A stretch of DNA of 34,035 nt, from contig NW_014040143.1 in the NCBI RefSeq assembly GCF_001186125.1, positions 1-34,035 of the forward strand, written 5' to 3'. How positions within the stretch are numbered: the stretch's first letter is position 1; each line of letters starts with the position of its first letter. The DNA comes from Sphaeroforma arctica JP610 (lineage: Eukaryota > Opisthokonta > Ichthyosporea > Ichthyophonida). Below the pieces are notes generated by a model. The model saw only the letters and a program-made list of their open reading frames with translations, searched no databases and had not been told where the DNA came from. Positions 1 to 11,083 of the stretch are shown here, piece by piece. Both the position numbers and the translations under genes were made by a program.

Positions 1-81
1 ATATACATATATATGAAAATTTATTTACATTGATTTATATACACAAATATATTAAGATGTTTATTTATAATATAAGCGGCA

Positions 82-972
82 ATGGCCCGGCGCCAATACT
101 ACTACGAGCTGGTTATGGGTAAACCGCCAACCTCAAACCGAGACACAGCCAGACACGACAGCTTCAATCGCTGCTTCGAGTCTGCACAAATCCAGCTCTG
201 TGCTATGATTGTAACGAATACGTACATGTTCACATTGCTCGACTACCGCACCGACGGCTGTCTCTGCCCTGTCTGCCCCGGTAGCCACAAGTTCACTACC
301 AGCCACTTTACCTGCATCCAACAAATGATTCGACGCATCCTGGTAGTCCCGAAACTGCCGCCCATTGGCCTTGACATCCTTCAGCAATTACAGGAGTGCC
401 ATGACTTCAACGGTATCTGGACCCTCCACGAACACCTTGGATCTTTTCTCCAGCATGTTGAAGAACCACCGTACCCTCACCCGTCCCTGACACGTCAACA
501 GATGTTCCCTATACCCCGGCTAATCACGCTGTTGAAGTACTACTTCCAAATATCGGTTCAAACCAAATCATCGCGCTTGTTGGTTCTGACTATGATACTT
601 CCGATCCAGGCCAGCCAACACATACCGAATTCATCCGTGGTCTGGTGCGGCATTGGCTTACCCCCATCCTCGCTTCTCGACCGGATTATGACGGATAACC
701 TGGTCCTTCTCGGTATTTCATACTCTGCACTACCCGATTCCGCAGCACTACTCGGCTCAGACCCGATCTGTACCACAGAGGTGGGTACTCTACTTAGTAG
801 GTCAGTAAGCGAATATATGGAACATTCGATAGTAACAGTGTTTGGTCAACACCGGCCCGAATTAACTCAGCACATACCTTCCATTGTCGACTCACTTGGC
901 CCAAGCTTCAAACGGGAATTTACTGACCACTTCTTCCCATCAATCTTTTCTGAACCACTACAGCGACTATGA
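82..972 (+). CDS. Unclassified open frame, first copy of a triplicated module
   Basis: An ATG-started frame of 296 codons ends in TGA, and an AATAAA hexamer follows at 1024-1029, about 50 nt after the stop, as expected for a transcribed unit. I do not recognise the protein. Visible features are a Cys/His cluster near residues 60-75 (CLCPVCPGSHKF, then a second H and C), which could bind zinc, and a C-terminal stretch ending EPLQRL that is shared with two downstream copies. Over about 531-695 another forward frame also gives protein-like sequence, so the true frame is uncertain. Differences between the copies fall mostly at first codon positions of this frame and mostly change the residue. That argues against purifying selection on it. 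It could be a fragment of an uncharacterised repeat family rather than a host gene. Confidence 0.3.
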   Translation: MARRQYYYELVMGKPPTSNRDTARHDSFNRCFESAQIQLCAMIVTNTYMFTLLDYRTDGCLCPVCPGSHKFTTSHFTCIQQMIRRILVVPKLPPIGLDILQQLQECHDFNGIWTLHEHLGSFLQHVEEPPYPHPSLTRQQMFPIPRLITLLKYYFQISVQTKSSRLLVLTMILPIQASQHIPNSSVVWCGIGLPPSSLLDRIMTDNLVLLGISYSALPDSAALLGSDPICTTEVGTLLSRSVSEYMEHSIVTVFGQHRPELTQHIPSIVDSLGPSFKREFTDHFFPSIFSEPLQRL

Positions 973-1071
973 GAGCTAAACCATATTTTCATACATTGTA
1001 TCATACATACTTGCCATTTTTGAAATAAATAATATTATCCCTACTGAGATGTCGCTCGGTATGAACGGTGC

Positions 1072-1575
1072 ATGCCATATATCCAAATTTTGTCGATAAT
1101 AAATTGTCAAATTATACCCCGGCTAATCACGCTGTTGAAGTACTACTTCGAAATATCGGCTCAACCCAAATCATCGCGCTTGTTGGTTCTGACTATGATA
1201 CTTCCGATCCAGGCCAGCCAACACATACTGAATTCATCCGTGGTCTGGTGCGGCATTAGCTTACCCTCATCCTCGCTTCTCGACCGGATTATGACGGATA
1301 ACCTGGTCCTTCTCGGTATTTCGTACTCTGCACTAACTCATTCCGCAGCAATACACGGCGCAGACCCGATCCGTACCACAGAGGTGGGTACTCTACTTAG
1401 TAGGTCAGTAAGCGAATATATGGAACATTCGATAGTAACAGTGTTTGGTCAACACCGGCCCGAATTAACTCAGCACATATCTTCCATTGTCGACTCACTT
1501 GGCCCAAGCTTCAAACGGGAATTTACTGACCACTTCTTCCCATCAATCTTTCCTGAACCACTACAGCGACTATGA
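1072..1575 (+). pseudogene. Partial second copy of the triplicated module (open frame)
   Basis: A 167-codon frame corresponds to the C-terminal part of the 82-972 frame and ends in the same EPLQRL tail. It lacks the upstream Cys/His-containing part, because the copy begins inside the unit after an unrelated-looking joint at about 1107-1114. It is most likely a truncated duplicate without independent function. Confidence 0.35.
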
Positions 1576-1639
1576 GAGCTAAACCATATGTTCAGGTAGC
1601 CACAAGTTCACTACCAGCCACTTTACCTGCATCCAACAA

Positions 1640-2287
1640 ATGATTCGACGCATCCTGGTAGTCCCGAAACTGCCGCCCATTGGCCTTGACATCCTTCAGC
1701 AATTACATGAGTGCCATGACTTCAACGGTATCTGGACCCTCCACGAACACCTTGGATCTTTTCTCCAGCATGTTGAAGAACCACCGTACCCTCACCCGTC
1801 CCTGACACGTCAACAGATGTTCCCTATACCCCGGCTAATCACGCTGTTGAAGTACTACTTCGAAATATCGGTTCAAACCAAATCATCGCGCTTGTTGGTT
1901 CTGACTATGATACTTCCGATCCAGGCCAGCCAACACATACCGAATTCATCCGTGGTCTGGTGCGGCATTGGCTTACCCTCATCCTCGCTTCTCGACCGGA
2001 TTATGACGGATAACCTGGTCCTTCTCGGTATTTCGTACTCTGCACTAACTCATTCCGCAGCAATACACGGCGCAGACCCGATCCGTACCACAGAGGTGGG
2101 TACTCTACTTAGTAGGTCAGTAAGCGAATATATGGAACATTCGATAGTAACAGTGTTTGGTCAACACCGGCCCGAATTAACTCAGCACATATCTTCCATT
2201 GTCGACTCACTTGGCCCAAGCTTCAAACGGGAATTTACTGACCGCTTCTTCCCATCAATCTTTCCTGAACCACTACAGCGACTATGA
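1640..2287 (+). pseudogene. Third copy of the triplicated module (open frame)
   Basis: A 215-codon frame equals residues 82-296 of the first copy with scattered substitutions. It lacks the N-terminal 80 residues of copy A because the duplicated segment starts at the point equivalent to 280. The 3' flank to about 2427 is shared with copy A. Function unknown. Confidence 0.35.
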
Positions 2288-2427
2288 GAGCTAAACCATA
2301 TGTTCATACATTGTATCATACATACTTGCCATTTTTGAAATATATAATATTATCCCTACTGAGATGTCGCTCGGTATGAACGGTGCATGCCGTATATCCA
2401 AATTTTTGTCGATAATAAATTATCAAA

Positions 2428-2915
2428 TATCTTCTGATAAACTTTATTTCAATGTTAATTTTATATGTTATGAAAAAAGCGCCATCCTTAGGACTCATCC
2501 CTAGGGCCTACCACACCAACCAGATGATCAAAGTCAAGTCGTCAGCCTTCTTTTTCGATTTTATTCTTTAGTGACTACTAAGTAGCGCTATGTGGGCATT
2601 GTTACCATAAATATAAACTAATAATAATTGGCAGATATTAGTATAGCGCTTAAGCGCTAGACCACATTTTCCACGGACAACTATCAGATGGGCTTAAAAA
2701 CTAAATTACCACCCGATTGTGGTTAAGAGGGACGCTGTATAACGGAATAATGTCAACCCTCCCAACAGGCACTTTTTTAAAATATGCTTTGGTTACGAAG
2801 TCATAGAAAGAAACCCAGAAATGCTAAGATATTCGATCACCATATTTATTTAAAATGATCTTTTTAATCTGGTTTGTAGAGTACTAGATACGACGTTATA
2901 GTTTGATTTCGTCCT
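2428..2915. other. AT-rich stretch with no recognisable gene
   Basis: There are no convincing open frames, RNA genes or obvious repeats. It separates the triplicated module from the 280-bp tandem repeats. Confidence 0.5.
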
Positions 2916-3472
2916 GTACTAGAATCTAGCTTATATATAAACCAAAGCATATGGTACCGTCGCCTGTTTACAGTTGAAAACACTATGTAGTTCGGTGTAC
3001 CGAAATATTATATATTTTTGATATTCAGTATATATTGTTCTATTCAGCCCTACTATGCTAATTCTACCTTGAAATGAGCAAAGACCGTCACATGTGCAAG
3101 CACGAGCGATAGTCATCATGGGGGTGATTCTGACCGCCCTTTAAAGAGTCGTCTCTACTCTTCTCTTTTTACTGAATCGAAACCTGCTCAGTGTTGTACT
3201 AGAATCTAGCTTATATAGACCAAAGCATATAGTACCGTCGCCTGTTTGCAATTGAAAACACTATGTAGTTCGGTGTACCGAAATAATTTTATATTTTTGA
3301 TATTCAGTATATATTGTTCTATTCTGTCCTACTATGCTGATATTGCCTTGAAATGAGCAATGACCGTCACATGTGCAAGCACGAGTGACAGTCATCATGG
3401 GGTGATTCTGACCGCACTTTAAAGAGTCGTCTCTACTCTCCTCTTCTTACTGAATCGAAACCTGCTCAGTGC
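2916..3472 (+). repeat. Two tandem 280-bp repeats
   Basis: The first unit starts at 2916 (gtactagaatctagc) and the second at 3196 with the same string, so the period is 280 bp. Both end with gaatcgaaacctgctcagt (about 3191 and 3470). By eye the units are over 90% identical, with scattered substitutions and single-base indels. Each could be bounded as TG...CA (TGTACTAG ... CTGCTCA), which is compatible with a pair of LTRs or LTR plus leader. No matching copy exists at the other end of the neighbouring copia remnant, so this stays a guess. Confidence 0.75.
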
Positions 3473-4477
3473 TCTGGTTTCAACTCGATATCTAAAAAAA
3501 TTTACCAGAAAGTGACTAGTCTTAATACGATCTCCATATCTACATATCGTAAGTATTCTACCGGACCCTTGACTATCCTTGAACTATACGGGTACTCAGA
3601 GCTCAATACGAGGACATGGGCCTTACTTCTGTCCTCCGATTCTACCAAGTTCAGCCTGAACCCCCTGTCAATCTCGATGAAACAGTCGCTAACATCACGT
3701 AGACACCTAAAAAGATTGGACTACTGAACAAGAAAAAGTCATTCAAGCTCGGGACTTTATCAAAAATTCCCAAGCTAACTTCTCTAACCAACATACTAAA
3801 ACTCTACCCCTTGTTAACCTATCCAAGAAATTGCGCCTTAAATTGGTAACACCTTTCAATCGCTATCACCCTTGCGACTCTTTCTCAGACCCTCAGAACT
3901 CGTTATCACCATCAATTAAATATTTCTATGAGATCATTGATGCTAACTACATTCATGCTTTTACCAAAGGGCCCTTTTATATCCGTCCGTGATTGGTCCC
4001 AGCGCTATGAATGAGACTACAGGAGTAGACGTATTTATAAATACGTTAATAATGTTGTGCGCCGTCAGCCCGAGAGTAATTTGGGACTTGTTCTCAAATT
4101 AATATATGTATAGGTGGGCCAGCCCGAGAGAACGTAAGAGTAATTTGAGACTTCTTCTCAGATTATCCTATTTATAGGACATGGGCCACCGGCTAGCCGA
4201 GAGCCGAGGTCCGAGACTGAGAGTATGTGGCAGAGAAAGTGATATATTTATGTCTAAATATATCAGAGTACTAAAGTGTTCTGCATATGATTTTTCATAC
4301 TAATCATACGCATTTCTACCCTGGCCAACCCAAGTGGTTGAACACTAGTACAAACACCATCAGTATATATCTGAAGGTGAGATCATGAAAAAATTAAATT
4401 CGAACGCACCCATTCTTTAGATACATTTGTACGTTTTTTAAAGCCTACTACATTATACTTTAACAGCGAAGAACTTA
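3473..4477. other. Degenerate stretch with palindromes, possible element leader
   Basis: There is no intact gene. A 71-codon frame at 3512-3727 is not recognisable. The stretch holds a perfect 18-bp palindrome at 4029-4046 (acgtatttataaatacgt). It also holds an imperfect direct repeat beginning cagcccgagag at 4066 and again near 4120, and a 10-bp-stem hairpin at 4241-4264 (gatatattta / taaatatatc, loop tgtc). It lies where the 5' part of the outer copia remnant would be expected, but I cannot prove that it belongs to it. Confidence 0.4.
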
Positions 4478-4789
4478 TTGCCACAGCCGCCTCCCAGGGT
4501 ACAACCTGTTGCCCTATTGTCACGCAAAATTCATCTATTGACGGACTTCCACCCTCTCAACAAGCACGAATACAGAATACGCAGGCGAAATCAGGTGAAT
4601 AAATTCACCATTGCACGCACCTGTGACCACATGGAAAAATGGACCAAGTCTTTGAGGCGCCTCCTCCCCCCAGCACAACATAGCTAACGTTGCCAATCTT
4701 GCCTCAGCATCAGAAATCTCCATAGATCAATTGGTTCGACTGTTTAATGGCAAATGCAGAAATTTACCTCGAACAGATGGCCACCAAAT

Positions 4790-4910
4790 GAAATGCTATG
4801 TTTGCTGGAGTACATCTCATACTTCCTCACTTTGCCTCAAAGCCTGCGGAAAGTGTGCTATCACGTCCCATACCGGTCACGGCTGTGCTGTATATAGTCT
4901 ACACGAATAA
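4790..4910 (+). other. Gag-like zinc knuckle of the outer copia element
   Basis: The translation shows CYVCWSTSHTSSLC followed by ACGKC. This is the same arrangement (CxVCWxTxHxxxxCLxACGKC) as in the minus-strand element at 11.1-11.8 kb. A CCHC-type knuckle is usual near the end of retrotransposon Gag, where it binds RNA. Confidence 0.6.
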
Positions 4911-5023
4911 CACCTGCCAAAAGCGTGGCCATACGGATATTGTATATTCAAAACCCACGAATAAAAATATTTTCCTTAGTTCATGCCTTTCCTAGCCCGG
5001 GCTACGATACTATTTGCCAGCGC

Positions 5024-5317
5024 AACCTCTCACCATCCCGCTGATGGCTATCTTCTCATTTATATTGGCGCCACGGTCCAAAATTTGCCCTAGTCCGAAA
5101 TGTCCCTCCTTACTGAAATTGAATATCGCCAACAATTGCATCACCCGCATATCCTGTCGAGGGCACTTTCAACCTCTCACCATCCCGCTGATGGCTATCT
5201 TCTCATTTATATTGGCGCCACGGTCCAAAATTTGCCCTAGTCCGAAATGTCCCTCCTTACTGAAATTGAATATCGCCAACAATTGCATCACCCGCATATC
5301 CTGTCGAGGGCACTTTC
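5024..5317 (+). repeat. 147-bp direct tandem duplication inside the outer element
   Basis: The segment beginning aacctctcaccatcccgctg at 5024 recurs at 5171, giving two essentially identical 147-bp units (49 codons, frame-preserving). A 199-codon open frame (5014-5613) runs through both. The near identity implies a far more recent event than the element itself, or local gene conversion. Confidence 0.9.
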
Positions 5318-5949
5318 CACTATTAGGCCTCATGTACTTCGACACCACAATTACTCAAGACATCATAGCCCAGAACAATCTCCAATATGCCGAATGGTTC
5401 TTAACATTTCCAGCAGATAGCAATACCTGCCATTTTATCAAATCAATAGCCACGATCACGTTACATCGTGTCAACCTATGTTACTTTGTTCGCTATTCAA
5501 CTTCACAAGACCTCCGGGTAACCCCAAAGGTCCGCACCATTACCGAGACTCCGGAGACTCCCACATCGGCAACCCCTCCTATTGTAATAATCCCGCGACG
5601 AACAACCTGCTAACAATACTATGACCTATAATAAATTTCATTGGTCAACCGGACATTGCAGTAAACGCACCACTCTTCAGATGACTACGAAAGAAGATGC
5701 CACTCTTTCTCATCCACTACTGCCTCACGCCACAACTGAATTATGCTGCCTCTATGACGGTCCTTGACTACTTGCCTACAATCAATATTTGTGCATCGAA
5801 ACACTCCCACCAATTACTGAATTTGTTGCACTGGATGGATCCGGTATAGCCCTGGTTGGCGTCACAAAGATTTCATTAAAAAAGTATATATATGCCAACC
5901 CCAAGGGGTCTGACATATATAAGTTCTCTCCTTAGGCGCATGGCATGTT

Positions 5950-6662
5950 GAATAATCTTGTCCGTGTACTACTCATTGATGCCGGGATGCCTCTACTATG
6001 CCAAGTCATTTGCCGACTTTCTTCACAATACTACACTAGTCCGATATAAAAAAATCCGCACACAATGCTACACGTTGCTTCAAATAGACCTCAAACGCAA
6101 CCCCTTGCACACTTTGGCCGCATCATCGCATTTAAAATTTACGGCCCCGCAGCGAAAGGCCACCCAAAACATATTTTTCCAGTCGGTTGTGGGGTCCTTC
6201 TCGGCGGCAGCACGTACTCCAACCCCCACTGTTATAGTATCCGAAATCTGGCGACCCAATGAAGACCCAGTATACTCAATTATTTCTGGAAGAAAATTCT
6301 CAATGATCCACCGACGGGAAAGCTACCTTCCGATCGTCTACACCTATAAGCTATGCTATCCCGGAAAATTGACACCAACCAACTACCCTCGCTTATCACT
6401 GATCAGATACCGTTGTATGAATGGCCCTCCAACTATCCCCTCTGACACCCAACCCCACAAACCATCACCCAAGCAGACATCACACCTCGACACCCCTCCC
6501 CTCCTCTCATACGATATTACACCGACACCGGCCAACGCAACAAACGTTCCATACTCCCCTAACATATATTTCCCAGTTTACCCCTCCCGACCACCCTATC
6601 AAACAGGAAGCGATTTCTGCATAACCTCTTCCCGTCACTATCCTATTTTCAACCGGCCCCTC
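5950..6662 (+). other. Integrase C-terminal part and Pro-rich linker, outer copia element
   Basis: Stretches such as LLIDAGMPLL and LAHFGRIIAFKIYGPAAKG match the late copia integrase pattern, in which an LRxFGCxAY-like segment precedes a basic, glycine-containing tail. From 6420 the coding-like sequence becomes rich in Pro, Ser and Thr, as in the variable linker between copia integrase and RT. The element is interrupted at about 6662. Confidence 0.6.
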
Positions 6663-6855
6663 TGACCACATAATAGTCCACAATGTTTATTGAACTAGAA
6701 GAATCAATCGTTAATATAAAATAAAGTTATAGTCGTAGAGAAGACAATACATGCGAGTTCGTATCCAAGATCTTTAGTTGTCAGGGAATTGTAAAACCTA
6801 GTTAAAAAAGTAAACTCAGTTTGTTATGCAAACCTGATGAGTGAAGCTCAATACA
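6663..6855 (-). repeat. 3' LTR of the nested copia element
   Basis: About 193 bp, bounded TG...CA, sharing with 12514-12728 the strings ttattgaactagaagaa, gcgagttcgtatccaagat, ttagttgtcagggaattgt and gcaaacctgatgagt. By eye the pair is roughly four-fifths identical with several indels. The exact ends are uncertain by a few bases. Confidence 0.8.
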
Positions 6856-6860
6856 CCCCA

Positions 6861-7292
6861 TCAAGGTAAGGTGTGGTTTATGTCGAATTCGAGATTCGAA
6901 TTTTGTGATGGCAGCTGATTATTGAAATATTCGTGCTTGGTGCGGCCCAAAGATTTTGTGAGTAAATCAGCTAGGTTCCCTTGTGTAGAGACATTAGATA
7001 TCGTAACTATACCACGACGAACGCAATCCCGAATATAGTGCGTTCGGATGGCGATGTGTCGTAGTCCTTTGGGTGTCCCAGTATCAAGAGCTATTCTGAT
7101 GGCAGACTGGTTGTCGCCGAAAAGCTGTGTGGGTTTGGTAATGGGTATCCTCATGGCCGGGGCGATATTACGTACCCACGCAATATTGCGTGTGGTTTCA
7201 GACATGGTCACGTATTCAGCCTCCGAACTGCTGAGTGCGATGATTTTCTGCTTGTGTGTCTCCTCCAGTAAATTGGGGAGCCATGGAAGCAA
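6861..7292 (-). other. Copia RNase H region
   Basis: The frame contains KIIALSSSEAEYV, the hallmark of Ty1/copia RNase H, followed by GDNQSAIRIA and a tail with NLADLLTKSL. Ty1/copia RNase H usually ends with the same ADxxTKxL wording. The domain degrades the RNA of the RNA:DNA hybrid during reverse transcription. This piece belongs to the nested fossil element. Confidence 0.9.
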
Positions 7293-7520
7293 ATAAGTGT
7301 GTTAGTCTGGGAACACTGGACATTTGGCACTCGCCTCAATCTGAGTCAATATACGCGATAAGGGCGGGATCAAAGGTCCGATTTGGTTGTTTACGCTTGT
7401 AGGTAATCGAATAGTCCAGGGTAGTACGAAGGCTATGTAGGATACGTTCGAGGGTTAGCACATGGGCCTAAGTGGGCGTCGTAGCGAAAGCCGCAAATTA
7501 GTTGAGTGTGGTAGATACTT

Positions 7521-8420
7521 TTATGCGGGTAAGGTTTGCGGCAAACCCAAGTGCGCCCAAAGTTGGCGGAAACATTCATTTTGGAGAGCGGGCGTGTCGA
7601 CCAGGTTGGCGGGGTGATCACCGGTATCCGGTGCGTACTTGGATAAAGTATTCGGTAGAGGGAAAGTGTCGAGTAGAGAGCGGATATATGCATGTTGATC
7701 GATAGTGATACCTTGAGCATGCTGCAGGATTCGAATACCAACAAGGTGAGAAGCGATGCCAAGGAATTTGATAGTGTACAATTTGCTCAAAGCTTTGAAG
7801 GGCCACTGCTCTTCATCGGAATCACGCGGAACGGCCGGTACAATTTCGTCGACGTAAATGACGAGGATAATTCGGCGAGTGCGATGGACCCATATAGTTT
7901 CATCGGCGTCGGATCGAATGAGATCAAGACTCTTGAGTTTTGCAGCTGTGTCGATGTTATACAGGCGACCAGCCTGCTTGAGCCCATATAGACCGCGTTT
8001 CAAACGAAGTACGTGAAATGGTTTATATTAGCTCAATTCGAGGCTGCCGACAAGGGGATATATATAGACCGGCGCGTCGAGCGATAAATATAAGTAGCCT
8101 GCATCCACATCTATGTGGAATACATCAATATCTTTAAAGGCGGCGTAGGATAGGAACAAATGGGGGGCACAGGAGGTTACGGCAGGGACATAAATGTCCC
8201 AAAATGAATCCCCCTGTTGCTGCTGGTCGCCACGAGCAACGTGCCGAGCCTTAAAAAGGGCAGGCGTGTTATTTTCATAATCCGGGTATCAGGTGGTACG
8301 TCGGTGGAAGGTATGAGGTCAGCGAGCTCAGTGCGAGCATGTGCGGCGTGTTCTTTTTGAATAGCTGCCTCCCAATTTGACCTTTTTGGGTGTGATCTGG
8401 CTTAACGAATACTCTTCGGG
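7521..8420 (-). other. Copia reverse transcriptase region
   Basis: The translation shows RGLYGLKQAGR, the classical copia RT signature, then LVIYVDE in the catalytic region and FLGIASHLVGIRI, matching the family's FLGxxI pattern. Upstream (about 8275-8420) lies the more variable RT start. It is part of the nested fossil element and broken in places. Confidence 0.88.
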
Positions 8421-9436
8421 AGCTTAGGGTCGAATATAAGATTAACGGCATAAAGGAGTGACGGATTGAAACCAGTTGTCTGAAATAGAGAACGAACGGT
8501 TGGGTGGATATCGAAAGTGCCCGAGACATAAGAGAGATCATTTTCAAGGCTATGACATGAATATAGATGTATAGGGACGAGGGTGCGAATGTGAGGTTCG
8601 GATAAGTCAGCAGGTCCCGGGGAAAGAACCGGGATGCCTGGGGTTCACATCGTCGCCATCGAGGCGCGAGAATAGACTCATCAAGAGGAGTGAGAATCGA
8701 AGGGTATGAGATGTGGATAGGTGTGGAGGCCGAACGCATGGCACGTGGTGGGAGAAGACATTGACTACGTGCTGAAGTAGTAAGAGTGAGTGTTACACCG
8801 GGTTCATTGAGCATTGTCTCAAAAGAGCATGGATCAGAAAGCCTGGTGTTGCGGGGTTCAGCTTGAGTGGCGCGGCGAGTGTCAGAGATGAGAGGGTGAT
8901 TGCGAGGTTCCACGTATACGGCTGTGGTCGTGGAATTGGGACGGCATCAGACATGGGGGGTATGACACCTGCTGAGGGATCAGGTTAGTTGCCGTCGGGA
9001 TGATCATCAACGAGGGGATAATGGCGGGTGGTTGTGTATTTGAAAAGGATATAGATGCTGTCGGAAGGGATACAGGGTGTCGCGGTTCGTTGGAGGAATG
9101 GAAAGTGGTGGTCGTTGTGGTGAGGAGGTCAAATAAGGAAGAACATATTTAGGTAGCATTGTGTTGAAAGACGAATCTGTGCTGGGAGGAGAAGATACGA
9201 CAATAAATATGCCAGTGCTAGATTGCAGGGGATGATTAGAAACGGTAGGTGGGTGTGGCGGTACAAAGTTATAGACTTAATACACTTGCGTAGATTTTTA
9301 GCCCATTCAAGTGAAATGACGTACGAACAAGGTGTAGTACTAGGTAAACACCGTTGGTTGTCTGCAGACCATTCAGGAAACTATGTAAGAAATAATTTGA
9401 CGTTACGCGAATAGAGTCTGCGCTGAGTTTTAAAGC
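8421..9436 (-). other. Variable linker between integrase and RT, nested copia element
   Basis: Low-complexity, degenerate sequence with one long frame (8275-8913) that runs into the RT region. No recognisable domain, consistent with the fast-evolving linker of copia Pol. Confidence 0.5.
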
Positions 9437-10296
9437 TTACCAAGTGTCCGGAGTTGGATTAAAACAACGTCCAAGAAAAATTCGTCGGCCGAAGTGGTCA
9501 CCATATTTGTATGCGTCAGTGTAGTTCTTGCCCTCAAGTTTCCAAAATACAATACACCCATATACAGTGAGCGTCAGGAAAATTGGGGACAGTGGTCTGG
9601 AACCATTTATCAGCGGGAGAGGATAAGAAATCACCAGATGAAAATTTTTCATTTCTGATTATGCCAGCATAAAGTTTTGAACATCCCCAGCAACCCTTAG
9701 GCTGGTTAGCATCTTGAGGAGTGTCCAAGTCATGTTCAAAGTATCGTGATGTCATTCAATCATATTATTGAACTCGGGAAAACGTGGTGGAGTGCGGCCA
9801 AGATATATACGCTTGGTACGTAGCATAGCTTTCGTTTCAGCGCTCTGAACGACGCTAATCAGCAATAACAGGGTGGGGTTTGTATTGCGCCGGAATCTCG
9901 AGAACCCGGTCTGGTGTGTTATTGAGGTCGTTCAAATTTGAGTGAAGGCAAAGTTTTGTACTATCACACCCCATATTAAGGGCGTATTTATGGCCGTGAC
10001 GAACAAGGGGCAAGAGTTTAAGGTAGTAATTCCATGTTGGCGAAAGTGGTAGACCTGTTATGAATTATATATGGTTGACTCTGGATGTGGAAGCGTTCCA
10101 CAGAGCCGGTGATGTTGTCAAATATCTGATTAATACTTTTCCGGCGAACCCTGGCCTCTAGATAGATGGTACAATGTTTGACGAATTCGGAATATGCCTT
10201 TATGAAAGTAATGGAAGTTTGGAGAGCTGGACCAGGAGAGACTCTAGTTCGAAGCGGACCAAGGAGAGCAACCACGGTATAAACCCAGGATGGCAT
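9437..10296 (-). other. Copia integrase region
   Basis: Frames at 10018-10296 and 9437-9755 resemble the copia integrase core (GPLRTRVSPG, then FIKAYSEFVKHCTIYLEA, like the family's segment on a regulated D and SR...K) and its late part (VYGCIVFW..LEGKN...GRRIFLG). Integrase joins the cDNA to host DNA. The identification rests on pattern and on position between Gag and RT. Confidence 0.6.
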
Positions 10297-10365
10297 GGTA
10301 GTAATTACATGTTGGCGAAAGTGGTAGACCTATTATGAAGTATATATAGTTGACTATGGATTTTG
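10018..10365 (-). repeat. Dispersed duplication of about 70 bp inside the integrase region
   Basis: A segment around 10022-10090 (gtagtaattccatgttggcg, then aaagtggtagacct) recurs around 10300-10362 with few changes, in the same orientation and about 270 bp away. It is a local duplication within the fossil element. Confidence 0.75.
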
Positions 10366-11083
10366 GAGATGAAGAGCGGCCACCACTTAGCGCATAGACG
10401 TAGCGGAACTACAATAACGATGATAGTACCGCATTGAATATTAATTTTGTTCTATTTGTGTGTAAAAGACCAGCCAGAGTTTCCATAGGCGCGTTCTTTG
10501 AGAATATTTACTTTTCGGAAACAGCGGACTTCTCCTCCCTTGGGGCCCGCAAAGCATGGAAGTTGCACACTCTTTGTAGAGGCGAAACAATCGATTGTAT
10601 GTTTGTAGTTAAAGTGATCCATGACTCTGGACCATAGAGGAGTGACTAATTGACAATCTTAAATAGTAACAGATAGTGGAGGTGGGACAGTCAAAGTGGT
10701 GCCCCCTTTTGCTGTCCTGCTTGCTGTGGTAGTTCGATTGAGGTGTCTGTTGCGACGATGACGTTCATCATACGTTTGAATTAGAGGTGCCGTTGTGGGA
10801 GGAGTAATTTGTTGGCCGATCGCTGTGCTGGAAGGATGATCCATGGTTTGTCGAGCGGTACAACGGAGGTGGATGGCGGAAGGGAGACGGGGTGGATTGA
10901 AGACGATGTATCAGTCGGATCGTATGGCGATATATGTAGCAGGGGATGGCGGCGACAGTGGATTAGCGGTAAGGTTCGAAGTTGGAGTACAACGATCTTT
11001 AGTAGTAGTGGTAGGCGATGAAGTAGTCTGTTCTGTAGTGTTGTGCTGTAAGAGTGGGGATCGGGGAGTGACTGTGGCGGATG

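Larger units (their letters stand above)
280..2427 (+). repeat. Rearranged triplication of an 0.8-kb module
   Basis: Three highly similar copies lie head to tail. Copy A (280-1106) carries coding-like sequence plus a 3' flank with the string ctgagatgtcgctcggtatg. Copy B (1114-1594) holds only the part matching 511-990 of A. Copy C (1595-2427) again starts at the point matching 280 and runs through the same 3' flank. Copies B and C share differences not seen in A, for example around 1330-1370 and 2040-2080, so B and C are the closest pair. The joints A/B and B/C fall at different points of the unit, so this is not a simple tandem array. Unequal exchange or template switching could produce it, and misassembly is also possible. 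Confidence 0.8.
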
